DNA of 64,000 nucleotides from positions 3,701,538-3,765,537 of the forward strand of contig NZ_GG657757.1 of assembly GCF_000158955.1 (NCBI RefSeq), in the 5' to 3' direction. The position numbers and the translations under genes are program-made. The notes under the pieces were generated by a model. That model saw only the letters and a list, made by a program, of their open reading frames with translations. It searched no databases and was not told the origin of the DNA. The number at the start of each line of letters is the position of its first letter. The first letter of the stretch is position 1. Positions 25,677-34,603 of the stretch are shown piece after piece. This DNA is from Streptomyces viridochromogenes DSM 40736. Lineage in GTDB: Bacteria > Actinomycetota > Actinomycetes > Streptomycetales > Streptomycetaceae.

Positions 25677-26135
25677 GTGAGCGAGAACAAGGAACCGAGT
25701 ATCTGGGAGGGCTTCAGGGCCTTCCTGATGCGCGGAAACGTCGTCGACCTGGCGGTGGCGGTGGTGATCGGCGCCGCGTTCACCAACATCGTCAACGCCG
25801 TGGTGAAGGGGATCATCAACCCGATCGTCGGGGCCATCGGGACCAAGAACCTCGACCACTACAGCTCGTGCCTGAGCTCGACGTGCCAGGGCGAGGAGGG
25901 CATCCAGATCCTGTGGGGTTCCGTCCTGGGCGCGGCCCTGAGCTTCGTGATCACCGCGGCGGTCGTCTACTTCCTGATGGTCCTGCCCATGGCGAAGTAC
26001 CTGGCCCGGCTGGAGGCCCGCCGGAAGGCGAAGGAGGGCGCACAGGAGGTCATCGAGGTGACCGAGCTGGAGGTGCTCAAGGACATCCGCGACGAACTGG
26101 TCGCGCAGCGCGGCGCCGGGAACGACCGGCAGTAG
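25677..26135 (+). CDS. mscL: Large-conductance mechanosensitive channel MscL
   Basis: A homopentameric tension-gated channel that relieves hypo-osmotic shock, 152 residues. The N-terminal helix FRAFLMRGNVVDLAVAVVIGAAFTNIV is the first membrane segment with the pore constriction. The second segment is VLGAALSFVITAAVVYFLMV, then a cytoplasmic helix ending DIRDEL. The extracellular loop holds two cysteines eight residues apart (CLSSTC), which could form a disulfide; most well-studied MscL proteins lack them. GTG start with GAGGAG upstream. Confidence 0.95.
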   Translation: MSENKEPSIWEGFRAFLMRGNVVDLAVAVVIGAAFTNIVNAVVKGIINPIVGAIGTKNLDHYSSCLSSTCQGEEGIQILWGSVLGAALSFVITAAVVYFLMVLPMAKYLARLEARRKAKEGAQEVIEVTELEVLKDIRDELVAQRGAGNDRQ

Positions 26136-26187
26136 CGCGACGGGCAGCGGCCGGCCCGGCCCGGAAACGGTGGGGCGGCCGCCTGAC

Positions 26188-26364
26188 TCAGAGGTGGTGG
26201 GGCGGCTTCTCGTCGAGGAAGCGCTTGAGGTCGGCCGCGCCGCCGGTGTCGGTGCGCTCGCCCCAGCCGCGGTCGGTGTCGTCGGAGGACTGCTGGTCGA
26301 GCGGATCGTCGAAGATCAGCGCGGGCTTCGGGGCGCGCGGCTCGGAGTCGGGGGCGGTGCTCAT
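26188..26364 (-). CDS. Small conserved-looking acidic protein
   Basis: A 58-codon frame from the ATG at 26364: MSTAPDSEPRAPKPALIF, an acidic middle, and the terminal DLKRFLDEKPPHHL. Codon usage has the strong G/C third-position bias of real genes. It is convergent with mscL and divergent from the LtrA gene. I do not recognise a family; it looks like one of the short Streptomyces-restricted proteins. Confidence 0.6.
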   Translation of the reverse strand: MSTAPDSEPRAPKPALIFDDPLDQQSSDDTDRGWGERTDTGGAADLKRFLDEKPPHHL

Positions 26365-26420
26365 GCGTCCAGGGTACGGTCGCGGAGAAAATCCCGGCGC
26401 CTTCTGTTGTGCTGGGAGTC

Positions 26421-27704
26421 ATGACGTCCAGCCCCGCTCCCCCGCCCGTCCCCTCCGGCGCGACCGGCGGCTCCGGTTCGCCCGGTGGCTCCGGTTCGCC
26501 CGGTGGCTCCGGGTCGCCCGGCGACCGCGGGCCGCTGCGCAGGCTCAGGGCCCGCGGGCGCGACGAGGCGCACCGGGCGGCCTCGCCGCTGGAGCTCTTC
26601 TTCGACCTGTGCTTCGTGGTGGCCGTCGCCCAGGCGGGCATGGAGCTGGTGCACTCCGTCGCCGAGGGGCACGCGGGCGAGGGGATCCTCGACTACGCGA
26701 TGGTGTTCTTCGCCCTGTGGTGGGCGTGGATGAACTTCACCTGGTTCGCCTCGGCGTACGACAACGACGACGTGCTCTACCGGGTCGTCACCCTGGTGCA
26801 GATCGCGGGTGTGCTGGTCCTCGCGGCGGGGGTCTCGCGGGCGTTCGAGGAGCACGAGTTCCTGGTGGTCTGGCTGGGCTACCTGATCATGCGGCTCGCC
26901 ATGACCGCCCAGTGGCTGCGGGCGGCCCGGACCGCCGAGGGCCCGGAGCGGACGACGGCCCTGCGCTACGCCGGTGGCGTGCTGACGTGCCAGGTCGGCT
27001 GGCTGGGGCTGCTGTTCCTGCCCGAGGGTGCCCGGCCGTGGTGGTTCCTCGTGATGGCACTGCTGGAGATGTGCGTGCCGCCGTTCGCGGAGAAGGGTCA
27101 CTCCACGTCCTGGCATCCCCGCCATATCGCGGAGCGGTACGGGCTGTTCACCATCATCGTGCTCGGCGAGACGATCGCCGCGGCCACGGTCGCCGTGAAG
27201 TCCGGCATCGACGAGAACGACGCCCTGGGCGAGCTCCTCCCCATCGCGGCGGGCGGGCTGCTGATCATCTTCGCCGCGTGGTGGGTCTACTTCGCGGTGC
27301 CCATCCACGGCCATCTGCGGTCCAACCGGCAGGCGTTCCTGTGGGGCTACGGCCACTATCTGGTCTTCGCCTCGGCGGCCGCGATCGGGGCCGGCCTGGA
27401 GGTGGCCGTGGAGCAGACGGTGGGCGAGGCGCACACCTCGACGCTGGCGGCGTCCGCGGCCGTGACGCTGCCGACGGCCCTGTACCTGCTGACTCTGTGG
27501 GCCCTGCACTCGCGGCACTTCAAGGCGGGCATCGCCCAGCAGCTGGTGCTGCCGTCGACGGCACTGCTGGTGATCTGCTGCACGTTCCTGGGTGACTGGG
27601 CGGTGTTCGCGGCGGGTGTGGTGTGCGCGCTGTCGGTGGTGGCGGGAGAGACCCTGGTCGCACGTCCGGTGAGGAGCCCCGCCTTCTCGGGCCGGGCGGG
27701 CTGA
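26421..27704 (+). CDS. Low temperature requirement protein A (LtrA) family
   Basis: A polytopic membrane protein of 427 residues with about ten hydrophobic helices. The family start SPLELFFDLCFVVAVAQ is present, then WWAWMNFTWFASAYDNDD and the characteristic HIAERYGLFTIIVLGETIAA. LtrA was named from a Listeria cold-sensitive mutant; its biochemical function is not known. A Gly/Ser/Pro repeat (SPGGSG, three times) precedes the first helix. Confidence 0.88.
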   Translation: MTSSPAPPPVPSGATGGSGSPGGSGSPGGSGSPGDRGPLRRLRARGRDEAHRAASPLELFFDLCFVVAVAQAGMELVHSVAEGHAGEGILDYAMVFFALWWAWMNFTWFASAYDNDDVLYRVVTLVQIAGVLVLAAGVSRAFEEHEFLVVWLGYLIMRLAMTAQWLRAARTAEGPERTTALRYAGGVLTCQVGWLGLLFLPEGARPWWFLVMALLEMCVPPFAEKGHSTSWHPRHIAERYGLFTIIVLGETIAAATVAVKSGIDENDALGELLPIAAGGLLIIFAAWWVYFAVPIHGHLRSNRQAFLWGYGHYLVFASAAAIGAGLEVAVEQTVGEAHTSTLAASAAVTLPTALYLLTLWALHSRHFKAGIAQQLVLPSTALLVICCTFLGDWAVFAAGVVCALSVVAGETLVARPVRSPAFSGRAG

Positions 27705-27784
27705 GGGGGCGGCGGGCTCTCCGCTGAGGGCGCCGACCCGCTGACTACGCCCGCGGGGGTCGCTCCTGCACAACACTGGGCGCC

Positions 27785-28825
27785 ATGACAGTTGACGCTC
27801 TGGTGGACGCTCTGACGGATGTCTCCGGCCTGCGGGTGGGGCACGCGACCCGCACCGGCGACGGTTGGCTCACCGGCACCACGGTGGTGCTCGCCCCGGA
27901 GGGCGGGGCCGTGGCCGCCGTGGACGTGCGGGGCGGTGGTCCCGGCACCAAGGAGACGGACGCGCTCGACCCGCGCAACGTGGTCCGGAAGGTCGAGGCG
28001 ATCGTACTGACCGGCGGCAGCGCGTACGGACTCGACGCGGCGTCGGGGGTGATGGCCTGGCTGGAGGAACACGAGCGCGGGATCCGTGTCGGTGCGCAGC
28101 CGGGGCACGTCGTGCCGGTGGTGCCCGCAGCCTGCGTCTTCGACCTGGGGCGGGGCGGCGACTTCCGGGCTCGGCCCGACGCGGCCACGGGGCGTGCGGC
28201 GGTCGAGGCGGCCGCGGCGAGCGAGCCTGGCGCACCGGTGACTCAAGGGTGTGTGGGCGCCGGTACGGGCGCGGTGGTCGGGGTGATGAAGGGGGGTGTC
28301 GGCAGCGCGAGCACCGTGCTCGGCTCGGGGATCAGGGTGGCGGCGCTGGTGGTGGCCAACGCGGCGGGGTCGGTGCTGGCCCCGGAGACGGGGGTGCTGT
28401 ACGGGGAGTTGTTCGAGGGACGTGTGGAGTACCCGGAGGCGGAGCTCCACGAGGCCGCGCAGCGGCGTCTCGCCGAGACCGCGGCGAGGAGCGCGCCTCC
28501 GCCGCTCAACACCACGCTCGCGGTGGTCGCCACGGACGCGGACCTGCCGAAGGCGCAGGCGCAGAAGCTGGCCGGTACGGCACACGACGGCATCGCCCGG
28601 GCAGTGCGGCCGGTGCACCTCCTCAACGACGGCGACACCGTGTTCGCCCTGGCGACGGGAGGGCGTGCCCTGGACGCCGCGAACCCCCTCGCCTTGAACG
28701 AGATCCTCGCGGCGGGCGCCGACATGGTGACGCGCGCGATCGTCCGGGCCGTGCGCGCCGCGGAGCCGGTCGACGGTCCGGGCGGGGCGTGGCCGTCGTA
28801 CGGGGAGCTGTACGCGGGCCGCTGA
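27785..28825 (+). CDS. P1 family (DmpA-like) peptidase
   Basis: An Ntn-type aminopeptidase of the DmpA/BapA family, 346 residues. Family features: VSGLRVGHAT, VDVRGGGPGTKETDAL, AIVLTGGSAYGLDAASGVM, GCVGAGTGAVVG, and the self-cleavage region NTTLAVVATDADL. These enzymes release N-terminal D- or beta-amino acids, or act in side roles still unclear. ATG start. It stands alone between LtrA and the L,D-transpeptidase. Confidence 0.88.
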   Translation: MTVDALVDALTDVSGLRVGHATRTGDGWLTGTTVVLAPEGGAVAAVDVRGGGPGTKETDALDPRNVVRKVEAIVLTGGSAYGLDAASGVMAWLEEHERGIRVGAQPGHVVPVVPAACVFDLGRGGDFRARPDAATGRAAVEAAAASEPGAPVTQGCVGAGTGAVVGVMKGGVGSASTVLGSGIRVAALVVANAAGSVLAPETGVLYGELFEGRVEYPEAELHEAAQRRLAETAARSAPPPLNTTLAVVATDADLPKAQAQKLAGTAHDGIARAVRPVHLLNDGDTVFALATGGRALDAANPLALNEILAAGADMVTRAIVRAVRAAEPVDGPGGAWPSYGELYAGR

Positions 28826-28989
28826 ACCGGCGGACGTGTAGAGCCACTTCACGGCGTTGCGGGACATTGTCCCAGCGCTGTAACGGTGATGTCGTTCATG
28901 GCGGTCGGACGGAACCCGACCGGCCGTCCGGCCCCTCTTCCCTCACGACTGGAGCGGATCACGCACATCACACCAACTGGGGGAAGCCC

Positions 28990-30204
28990 GTGACAACGCC
29001 GGACATTGCAGCGCGGCGCACACTGGGGGCCTGTGCCGCCCTGATGGTCGGCGCCCTGACGCTCACCGCCTGCGGTGGCAGCGCCAACGCCAAGGACGAC
29101 GCCAACGACGGCGACTCGGCCAAGACGTCCGTCGCCAAGATCGCCATCTCGGCGAAGGACGGTTCGACCGGCGCCTCCATCAACACGACCGGCGTGAAGG
29201 TCAGCGACGGGAAGCTGACCGAGGTGAAGATGACGGTGGCGGGTGGTGGTCAGGCCGTGCCGGGCTCGGTCTCGGCCGACGGGAAGACCTGGAAGCCGAA
29301 GGAACAGCTGGAGCGCGGGACGAAGTACCAGATATCGGCGACCGCGAAGGACACCGAGGGCCGTACGGCCGCGGCCAACTCGATCTTCACCACGGTGACG
29401 TCCTCGAACAGCTTCATCGGGACGTACACGCCGGACAACGGCGCCACGGTGGGTGTGGGCATGCCGGTGTCGTTCACCTTCGACAAGGCCATCACCAACC
29501 GGAAGGACGTGCGGTCGCACATCACGGTCACCTCCAGCAGCGGGCAGAAGGTGGTCGGGCACTGGTTCAACGCGCAGCGTCTCGACTTCCGGCCCGAGGA
29601 GTACTGGAAGGCCGGTTCCAAGGTCACGATGAAGATCGACCTGGACGGGGTCGAGGGCACGAACGGCGTCTTCGGTGTGCAGAAGAAGACGGTCACCTTC
29701 ACCGTCGGCCGCTCGCAGGTCTCCACGGTCGACGCGGGCACGCAGACCATGACGGTCGTCCGGGACGGCAACACCGTCAAGACGGTCCCGATCTCGGCGG
29801 GCAGCCCGGAGCACACCACGTACAACGGGCAGATGGTGATCTCCGAGAAGTTCGTGCAGACCCGGATGAACAGCCGGACGGTCGGGCTGGGCGGTGAGTA
29901 CGACATCCCGGACGTGCCGCACGCGATGCGTCTGACGACGTCCGGCACGTTCATCCACGGCAACTACTGGTACAACAAGGGCAATCCGCCGTTCGGCCGC
30001 GAGGGCACCAGCCACGGCTGCGTCGGCCTCGCAGACGTCCAGGGCGCCCAGGGCAGCACCTCCGCCAAGTGGTTCTACGACAACTCGCTCATCGGGGACG
30101 TGGTGATCGTCAAGAACTCCCCCGACAAGACGGTGGCGCCGGACAACGGGCTCAACGGCTGGAACATGGCGTGGAGCCAGTGGGGCGCGGACAGCGCCTC
30201 CTGA
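28990..30204 (+). CDS. L,D-transpeptidase lipoprotein
   Basis: A peptidoglycan 3-3 cross-linking enzyme of 404 residues, secreted and lipid-anchored. The signal peptide ends in the lipobox LTAC (~25). Two Ig-like domains lie at ~45-250, as in LdtMt2-type enzymes. The YkuD catalytic domain shows FIHGNYW and SHGCVGL with the active Cys. The GTG start is preceded by GGGGGAAG. A strong hairpin terminator follows. Confidence 0.93.
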   Translation: MTTPDIAARRTLGACAALMVGALTLTACGGSANAKDDANDGDSAKTSVAKIAISAKDGSTGASINTTGVKVSDGKLTEVKMTVAGGGQAVPGSVSADGKTWKPKEQLERGTKYQISATAKDTEGRTAAANSIFTTVTSSNSFIGTYTPDNGATVGVGMPVSFTFDKAITNRKDVRSHITVTSSSGQKVVGHWFNAQRLDFRPEEYWKAGSKVTMKIDLDGVEGTNGVFGVQKKTVTFTVGRSQVSTVDAGTQTMTVVRDGNTVKTVPISAGSPEHTTYNGQMVISEKFVQTRMNSRTVGLGGEYDIPDVPHAMRLTTSGTFIHGNYWYNKGNPPFGREGTSHGCVGLADVQGAQGSTSAKWFYDNSLIGDVVIVKNSPDKTVAPDNGLNGWNMAWSQWGADSAS

Positions 30205-30247
30205 GCGACTGAACGACCCTCCCAGCAAGGGTTTTTGACGGACAGAA

Positions 30248-30278
30248 CGGGCCGCGCGGGAACTATTCGCGCGGCCCG
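30248..30278 (+). terminator. Rho-independent terminator
   Basis: CGGGCCGCGCG pairs with CGCGCGGCCCG over a 9-nt loop and is followed by a T-run (GTTTTCC), 44 bp after the L,D-transpeptidase stop. Confidence 0.75.
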
Positions 30279-30383
30279 CGCGTTTTCCTGGACGTACGTT
30301 TTCTCGGTTCCCGGACATGATGTCCGACCGAGAGGCTACGGTATGCACCCACAAGGTGACATGCAGCAACGCCGGGAGAAACC

Positions 30384-31130
30384 TTGAGCGTTCCGTACGA
30401 GACGGCAGCGTACGAACCACACGACTCGCCCGAGTCTCCGGAGGAGCACCTCGCGCGACTCCTCGGCCGCGCCCTGAACTCCTTCGAGTTGCCCGACGAG
30501 ACGATACGGCAGCTCGACTGCGCGCTGGCGCACGACGGTTCGCTGCACTCCGCGCACCACAGCGAGGGGCTGCACCGGGAGACCTACCGGCACACCTGGC
30601 TGCTCGCCGACGGCTCGGCGCTCACCCTCTGGGAGCTCGTCCACAACACCGCCCGGGGCAGCGAACCGCAGCACGAGGTGTATGTCGACGAGGAGGAGCT
30701 GCGCGCCGCCACCAGCCGTCTGCCGCTGCCGCCGGACACGCCGGACTTCGAACTGCCGGTGACGGTGCAGCTGTCCCCGGTCCCCACTCCCCGGCACTCC
30801 TACGCCGGGGACGACTCGGCGGACCACGCGCGCCGTTTACTGCGCCGCGCGGAGAACCCGGACCGGCCGGGCGCGGACACGGCAGCCCGGCTGGCCACGG
30901 CGTCAGGTCACCGGATCACCCAGGCCTTCGGCCGCCCCTGCCGGGCGGGCCGGGCGGGGCTGGGCTTCTCGCTCTACGAGCACGCGTTCCTGCTGCGCGA
31001 CGGCGAGGAGGTCTCCCTCTGGGAGGTGGAGCACACGGCGACGCCGGACGGGCGGCACATGTGCGAGGTGTACGTCAGCGAGGACGCGGCGCGCGATGCG
31101 ATGGAGCGGCGAGCCTCGCAGCTCTCCTAG
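30384..31130 (+). CDS. Streptomyces-type protein of unknown function with TTA codon
   Basis: A 248-residue protein made of two similar halves: HSEGLHRETYRHTWLLADGSALTLWELVHNT near 60 and YEHAFLLRDGEEVSLWEVEHTATPDGRH near 200. Each half ends in a (E)VYV strand. I believe it belongs to a DUF (possibly DUF6227) confined to Streptomyces. The start is TTG with GGGAG upstream. A TTA leucine codon at 30837-30839 (codon 152) makes translation dependent on the bldA tRNA. There is no signal or membrane segment. Confidence 0.75.
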   Translation: MSVPYETAAYEPHDSPESPEEHLARLLGRALNSFELPDETIRQLDCALAHDGSLHSAHHSEGLHRETYRHTWLLADGSALTLWELVHNTARGSEPQHEVYVDEEELRAATSRLPLPPDTPDFELPVTVQLSPVPTPRHSYAGDDSADHARRLLRRAENPDRPGADTAARLATASGHRITQAFGRPCRAGRAGLGFSLYEHAFLLRDGEEVSLWEVEHTATPDGRHMCEVYVSEDAARDAMERRASQLS

Positions 31131-31180
31131 GCCGTGGGCCGCGCAGGTCTCCTAGGCCGCGAGCCGCACAGGTCTCCTAG
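31120..31180. repeat. Three-copy 25-bp tandem repeat spanning two convergent stops
   Basis: CTCCTAGGC recurs at 31124, 31149 and 31174, with AGGTCTCCTAGGCCG-type units of exactly 25 bp. The first copy contains the TAG stop of the plus-strand unknown; the third contains the TAG stop of the minus-strand small gene. The repeat therefore forms the intergenic joint. Confidence 0.75.
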
Positions 31181-31335
31181 GCTTCCCTGCCGCCCAGCCT
31201 GCGCGCCAGCTCGGCGAAGGCGTCTCTCTCTTCCGGGCTCAGTTCCACGGACTCCGACCGGGGGCCTGTCTGCCGCTGCTGCGGGAGAGCCGGGAGGGAG
31301 TGACCTTCGGGCCACCGGGAGACGTGATCGGGCAT
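31177..31335 (-). CDS. Small protein of unknown function
   Basis: A 52-codon frame from the ATG at 31335, ending ELSPEERDAFAELARRLGGREA, an amphipathic helix typical of short Streptomyces proteins. The middle is Gln/Arg/Ser-rich. The codon bias is coding-like. No family is recognised. It is convergent with the TTA-containing gene. Confidence 0.6.
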   Translation of the reverse strand: MPDHVSRWPEGHSLPALPQQRQTGPRSESVELSPEERDAFAELARRLGGREA

Positions 31336-31351
31336 GTGCCCCAGTAGACAC

Positions 31352-31381
31352 CACGGCCCGGGACTTCAGTCCCGGGCCGTG
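31352..31381. terminator. Hairpin terminator
   Basis: CACGGCCCGGGA pairs with TCCCGGGCCGTG around CTTCAG, followed on the plus strand by ATTTTCG. It separates the small gene region from the end of fruA. Confidence 0.65.
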
Positions 31382-31452
31382 ATTTTCGTGATCTATCTCG
31401 CAGGTGGCATGAACGGTTCACACACCCCGAAACGGACGTCCTGCGACGGCCC

Positions 31453-33510
31453 TCAGGCCGCTACGGGCTGCTTGGTCTCCGCGGCGGCCGCGGCGGTGCC
31501 CTCGCCGGATGCCGTGGCGGCCCCCGGGGCCTGCTTGCGCATGCCCTTCAGGACGACCACCAGGGCCGTCGTGACGCAGACGCCCGCGGCGATGGCGACC
31601 AGGTAGAGCAGCGGGTTGCCGATCAGCGGGACCACGAAGATGCCGCCGTGCGGGGCGCGCAGGGTGGCGCCGAAGGCCATCGACAGGGCGCCGGTGATCG
31701 CGCCGCCGGCCATGGACGCCGGGATGACGCGCAGCGGGTCGGCCGCGGCGAAGGGGATCGCGCCCTCGGAGATGAAGGAGGCGCCGAGCACCCAGGCGGC
31801 CTTGCCGTTCTCGCGCTCGGTCTGGTTGAAGAGCTTGCCGCGCACGGTCGTGGCCAGGGCCATGGCCAGCGGCGGCACCATGCCGGCCGCCATGACCGCC
31901 GCCATGATCTTCATCGCGGAGTCGCTGGGGTTGGAGACCGCGATACCGGCCGTGGCGAAGGTGTAGGCGACCTTGTTGACGGGTCCGCCGAGGTCGAAGC
32001 ACATCATCAGGCCGAGGAGGGCGCCGAGCAGGATGGCGTTGCTGCCGGACAGGCTGTTCAGCCAGTCGGTCATGCCCTTCTGCGCCTCGGCGATGGGCTT
32101 GCCGATGACGACGAACATCAGGAAGCCGACGATCGCCGAGGAGATCAGCGGGATCACCACCACCGGCATGATGCCGCGCAGCGCCGCCGGGATGTTCACC
32201 TTCTGGATGGCGATCACCACGCCACCGGCGATCAGACCGGCCGCCAGACCGCCGAGGAAGCCGGCGTTGATGGTGAGGGCGATCGAGCCGCCGACGAAGC
32301 CGGGGACGAGACCGGGCCGGTCGGCCATGCCGTAGGCGATGTAGCCGGCCAGGACCGGGACGAGGAAGCCGAAGGCGACGCCGCCGATCTGGAAGAGCAG
32401 GGCCGCCCAGCTGTCGGCCTGCGTCCAGAGGAAGTGGTCCATCACCGACGGGGCCTTGTCGACCTTGTAGCCGCCGATGGCGAAGCCCAGGGCGATGAGC
32501 AGACCGCCCGCCGCGACGAACGGCACCATGTAACTGACGCCGGACATCAGCCACTTGCGCAGCTTGGTGCCGTAGCCCTCGCCGGACTCGCCGGTGCGCT
32601 CGACGGGCGTGGCGCCCGGGGAGCCGGAGGTGACCTCGCCTCGGGCGGCCTTCTCGCGGACCTCGGTGATGAGTTCGGCGGGGCGGTTGATGCCCGCCTT
32701 CACACCGACGTCGACGGTCGGCTTGCCGAGGAAGCGCTCCTTCTCCCGTACGGGCACGTCGTGAGCGAAGATCACGGCGTCCGCCGCCGCGATGACCTCC
32801 GGGTCGAGCCGGGTGAAGCCGGCCGAGCCCTGGGGCTCGACGGTGACCTCGACGCCCGCCTCACGGCCTGCGTTCTCCAGCGACTCGGCCGCCATGTAGG
32901 TGTGGGCGATGCCGGTGGGACAGGAGGTGACGGCGACGATCCGGAACGGGCGCTCCTCGGGGGCGTCTTCGCCGTCGTCGGTGACCGTGGCGGCGGCGGG
33001 AGAGGCCGCTCCCGCCGACGCCACGGTGTCCTGGGAACCCGCGTCCGCGGGCGCCTCGGCCTCGTCGGGCTCGTCACCGCGGATCAGTGCCGCAGCGGCC
33101 GCCGCGTCGCCCACCGAGCGCAGGGCGTCGGTGAACTCCGTGTTCATCAGCTGCCGGGCCAGCGACGACAGGATCGTCAGGTGGGCGTCGTCGGCACCGG
33201 CCGGCGCGGCGATCAGGAAGATCAGGTCGGCGGGGCCGTCGGCCGCACCGAAGTCGATGCCGTTCGCGCTGCGCCCGAAGGCGAGCGTCGGCTCGGTGAC
33301 GTGCTCGCTGCGGCAGTGCGGGATGCCGATGCCGCCGTCGAGGCCGGTCGGCATCTGGGCCTCGCGGGCGGCCACGTCGGCGAGGAAGCCGTCCAGGTCG
33401 GTCACCCGGCCCAGGGCCACCATGCGCTCTGCGAGGGCGCGCGCCGCCGCTTCCTTGGTGTCGGCGGACAGGTCGAGATCGACCAGGTCCGCGGTGATCA
33501 TGTCGCTCAT
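31453..33510 (-). CDS. fruA: Fructose-specific PTS enzyme EIIABC
   Basis: A fructose permease/phosphotransferase of 685 residues combining all three domains. The N-terminal EIIA has the phosphorylated His in GIGIPHCRSEHV (~65). EIIB has the phosphocysteine in VTSCPTGIAHTYMAAE (~195). The C-terminal EIIC has ~9 membrane helices (from SGVSYMVPFVAAGGLLIALGF). An Ala/Glu/Asp linker joins A and B. It is last gene of fruR-fruK-fruA; the 145-bp gap after fruK leaves room for an own ribosome-binding region. Confidence 0.95.
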   Translation of the reverse strand: MSDMITADLVDLDLSADTKEAAARALAERMVALGRVTDLDGFLADVAAREAQMPTGLDGGIGIPHCRSEHVTEPTLAFGRSANGIDFGAADGPADLIFLIAAPAGADDAHLTILSSLARQLMNTEFTDALRSVGDAAAAAALIRGDEPDEAEAPADAGSQDTVASAGAASPAAATVTDDGEDAPEERPFRIVAVTSCPTGIAHTYMAAESLENAGREAGVEVTVEPQGSAGFTRLDPEVIAAADAVIFAHDVPVREKERFLGKPTVDVGVKAGINRPAELITEVREKAARGEVTSGSPGATPVERTGESGEGYGTKLRKWLMSGVSYMVPFVAAGGLLIALGFAIGGYKVDKAPSVMDHFLWTQADSWAALLFQIGGVAFGFLVPVLAGYIAYGMADRPGLVPGFVGGSIALTINAGFLGGLAAGLIAGGVVIAIQKVNIPAALRGIMPVVVIPLISSAIVGFLMFVVIGKPIAEAQKGMTDWLNSLSGSNAILLGALLGLMMCFDLGGPVNKVAYTFATAGIAVSNPSDSAMKIMAAVMAAGMVPPLAMALATTVRGKLFNQTERENGKAAWVLGASFISEGAIPFAAADPLRVIPASMAGGAITGALSMAFGATLRAPHGGIFVVPLIGNPLLYLVAIAAGVCVTTALVVVLKGMRKQAPGAATASGEGTAAAAAETKQPVAA

Positions 33511-33655
33511 CGCGGGCTCCTTAGCTCGCGTATCGCCCGGTCAGTGGGATGGGCGCGGAGGGGGACGGGGGTGTGGTGGGGGGTGACGGAGGCGGCGGCG
33601 GGCAGTAACGGGGAGGTTTGCCGTTCGCGGGCGGGGACGTGCTGCTCGACGTAGG

Positions 33656-34603
33656 TCATGACACCGGCTCCTTCAGTACCCGGTCGGCCGGGATGTCGGC
33701 CGTGACCGTGACCGCCGCCGGGTCCAGGTCGCCCGGCTTCGGCATGACGCTGCCGGGCAGCTGGACGGCGGCGGCGCCATGGGCGACCGCGGAGGCGAGG
33801 GCCTCGGGGCCGCTGCCCCCGGCGATCAGGAAACCGGCGAGGGAGGAGTCGCCGGCGCCCACGTTGCTGCGGACGGCGGCCACCCGGGCGCTGCCGAACC
33901 AGGCACCCTCGTCGGAGACGAGCAGCTGCCCGTCCGCGCCGAGGCTCGCGAGCACGGCCCGGGCACCCATCTCGCGCAGTTCCTCGGCGGCCTTCACCGC
34001 GTCGCCGACGGTGGCGAGGGGGCGGCCGACGGCTCCCGCGAGCTCCTCGGCGTTCGGCTTGACCACGTCGGGCCGCTCGCGCAGCGCCTCCAGCAGCGCG
34101 GGCCCGGAGGTGTCCAGGGCGATACGGGCACCGGCGGCGTGCGCGCGGGCGACCAGGTCGGCGTACCAGGAGGGGGCGAGGCCGCGTGGGAGGCTGCCGC
34201 AGCAGGCGATCCAGGCGGCGTCGCGGGACTGCTGCCGTACGGTCTCCAGGAGCAGTTCGCGTTCCGCCTCGGACAGTTCCGGGCCCGGCGCGTTGATCTT
34301 CGTCAGGACGCCGTCGGACTCGGCGAGGGCGATGTTGGAGCGGGTGGCGCCGGCGACCGGGACCGGGGCGACCTCGATGCCCTGCGCGTCGAGCAGGTCG
34401 GCGACGAGCGCGCCGGGGGCGCCGCCCAGGGGCAGGACCGCCACGGTGCGCTGCCCAGCCGCCGCGACCGCGCGCGAGACGTTCACGCCCTTGCCGCCCG
34501 GGTCCATCCGCTCGCCGGTGGCGCGGATGACCTCGCCGCGGTCGAGGGACGGCACCTCGTACGTGCGGTCCAGGGACGGGTTGGGGGTGACGGTGAGGAT
34601 CAT
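33656..34603 (-). CDS. fruK: 1-phosphofructokinase
   Basis: Phosphorylates fructose-1-phosphate to fructose-1,6-bisphosphate. It is a PfkB-family enzyme of 315 residues. Motifs: ILTVTPNPSLDRTYEV, GGKGVNVSRA (sugar binding), and VGAGDSSLAGFLIAGG (anion hole with catalytic Asp). The ATG start overlaps the fruR stop by ATGA. It supplies the step after uptake by FruA. Confidence 0.95.
   Translation of the reverse strand: MILTVTPNPSLDRTYEVPSLDRGEVIRATGERMDPGGKGVNVSRAVAAAGQRTVAVLPLGGAPGALVADLLDAQGIEVAPVPVAGATRSNIALAESDGVLTKINAPGPELSEAERELLLETVRQQSRDAAWIACCGSLPRGLAPSWYADLVARAHAAGARIALDTSGPALLEALRERPDVVKPNAEELAGAVGRPLATVGDAVKAAEELREMGARAVLASLGADGQLLVSDEGAWFGSARVAAVRSNVGAGDSSLAGFLIAGGSGPEALASAVAHGAAAVQLPGSVMPKPGDLDPAAVTVTADIPADRVLKEPVS

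Noticed and set aside
31120..31180. CRISPR-like repeats
   Set aside because: Only three contiguous 25-bp units without spacers and overlapping gene ends.
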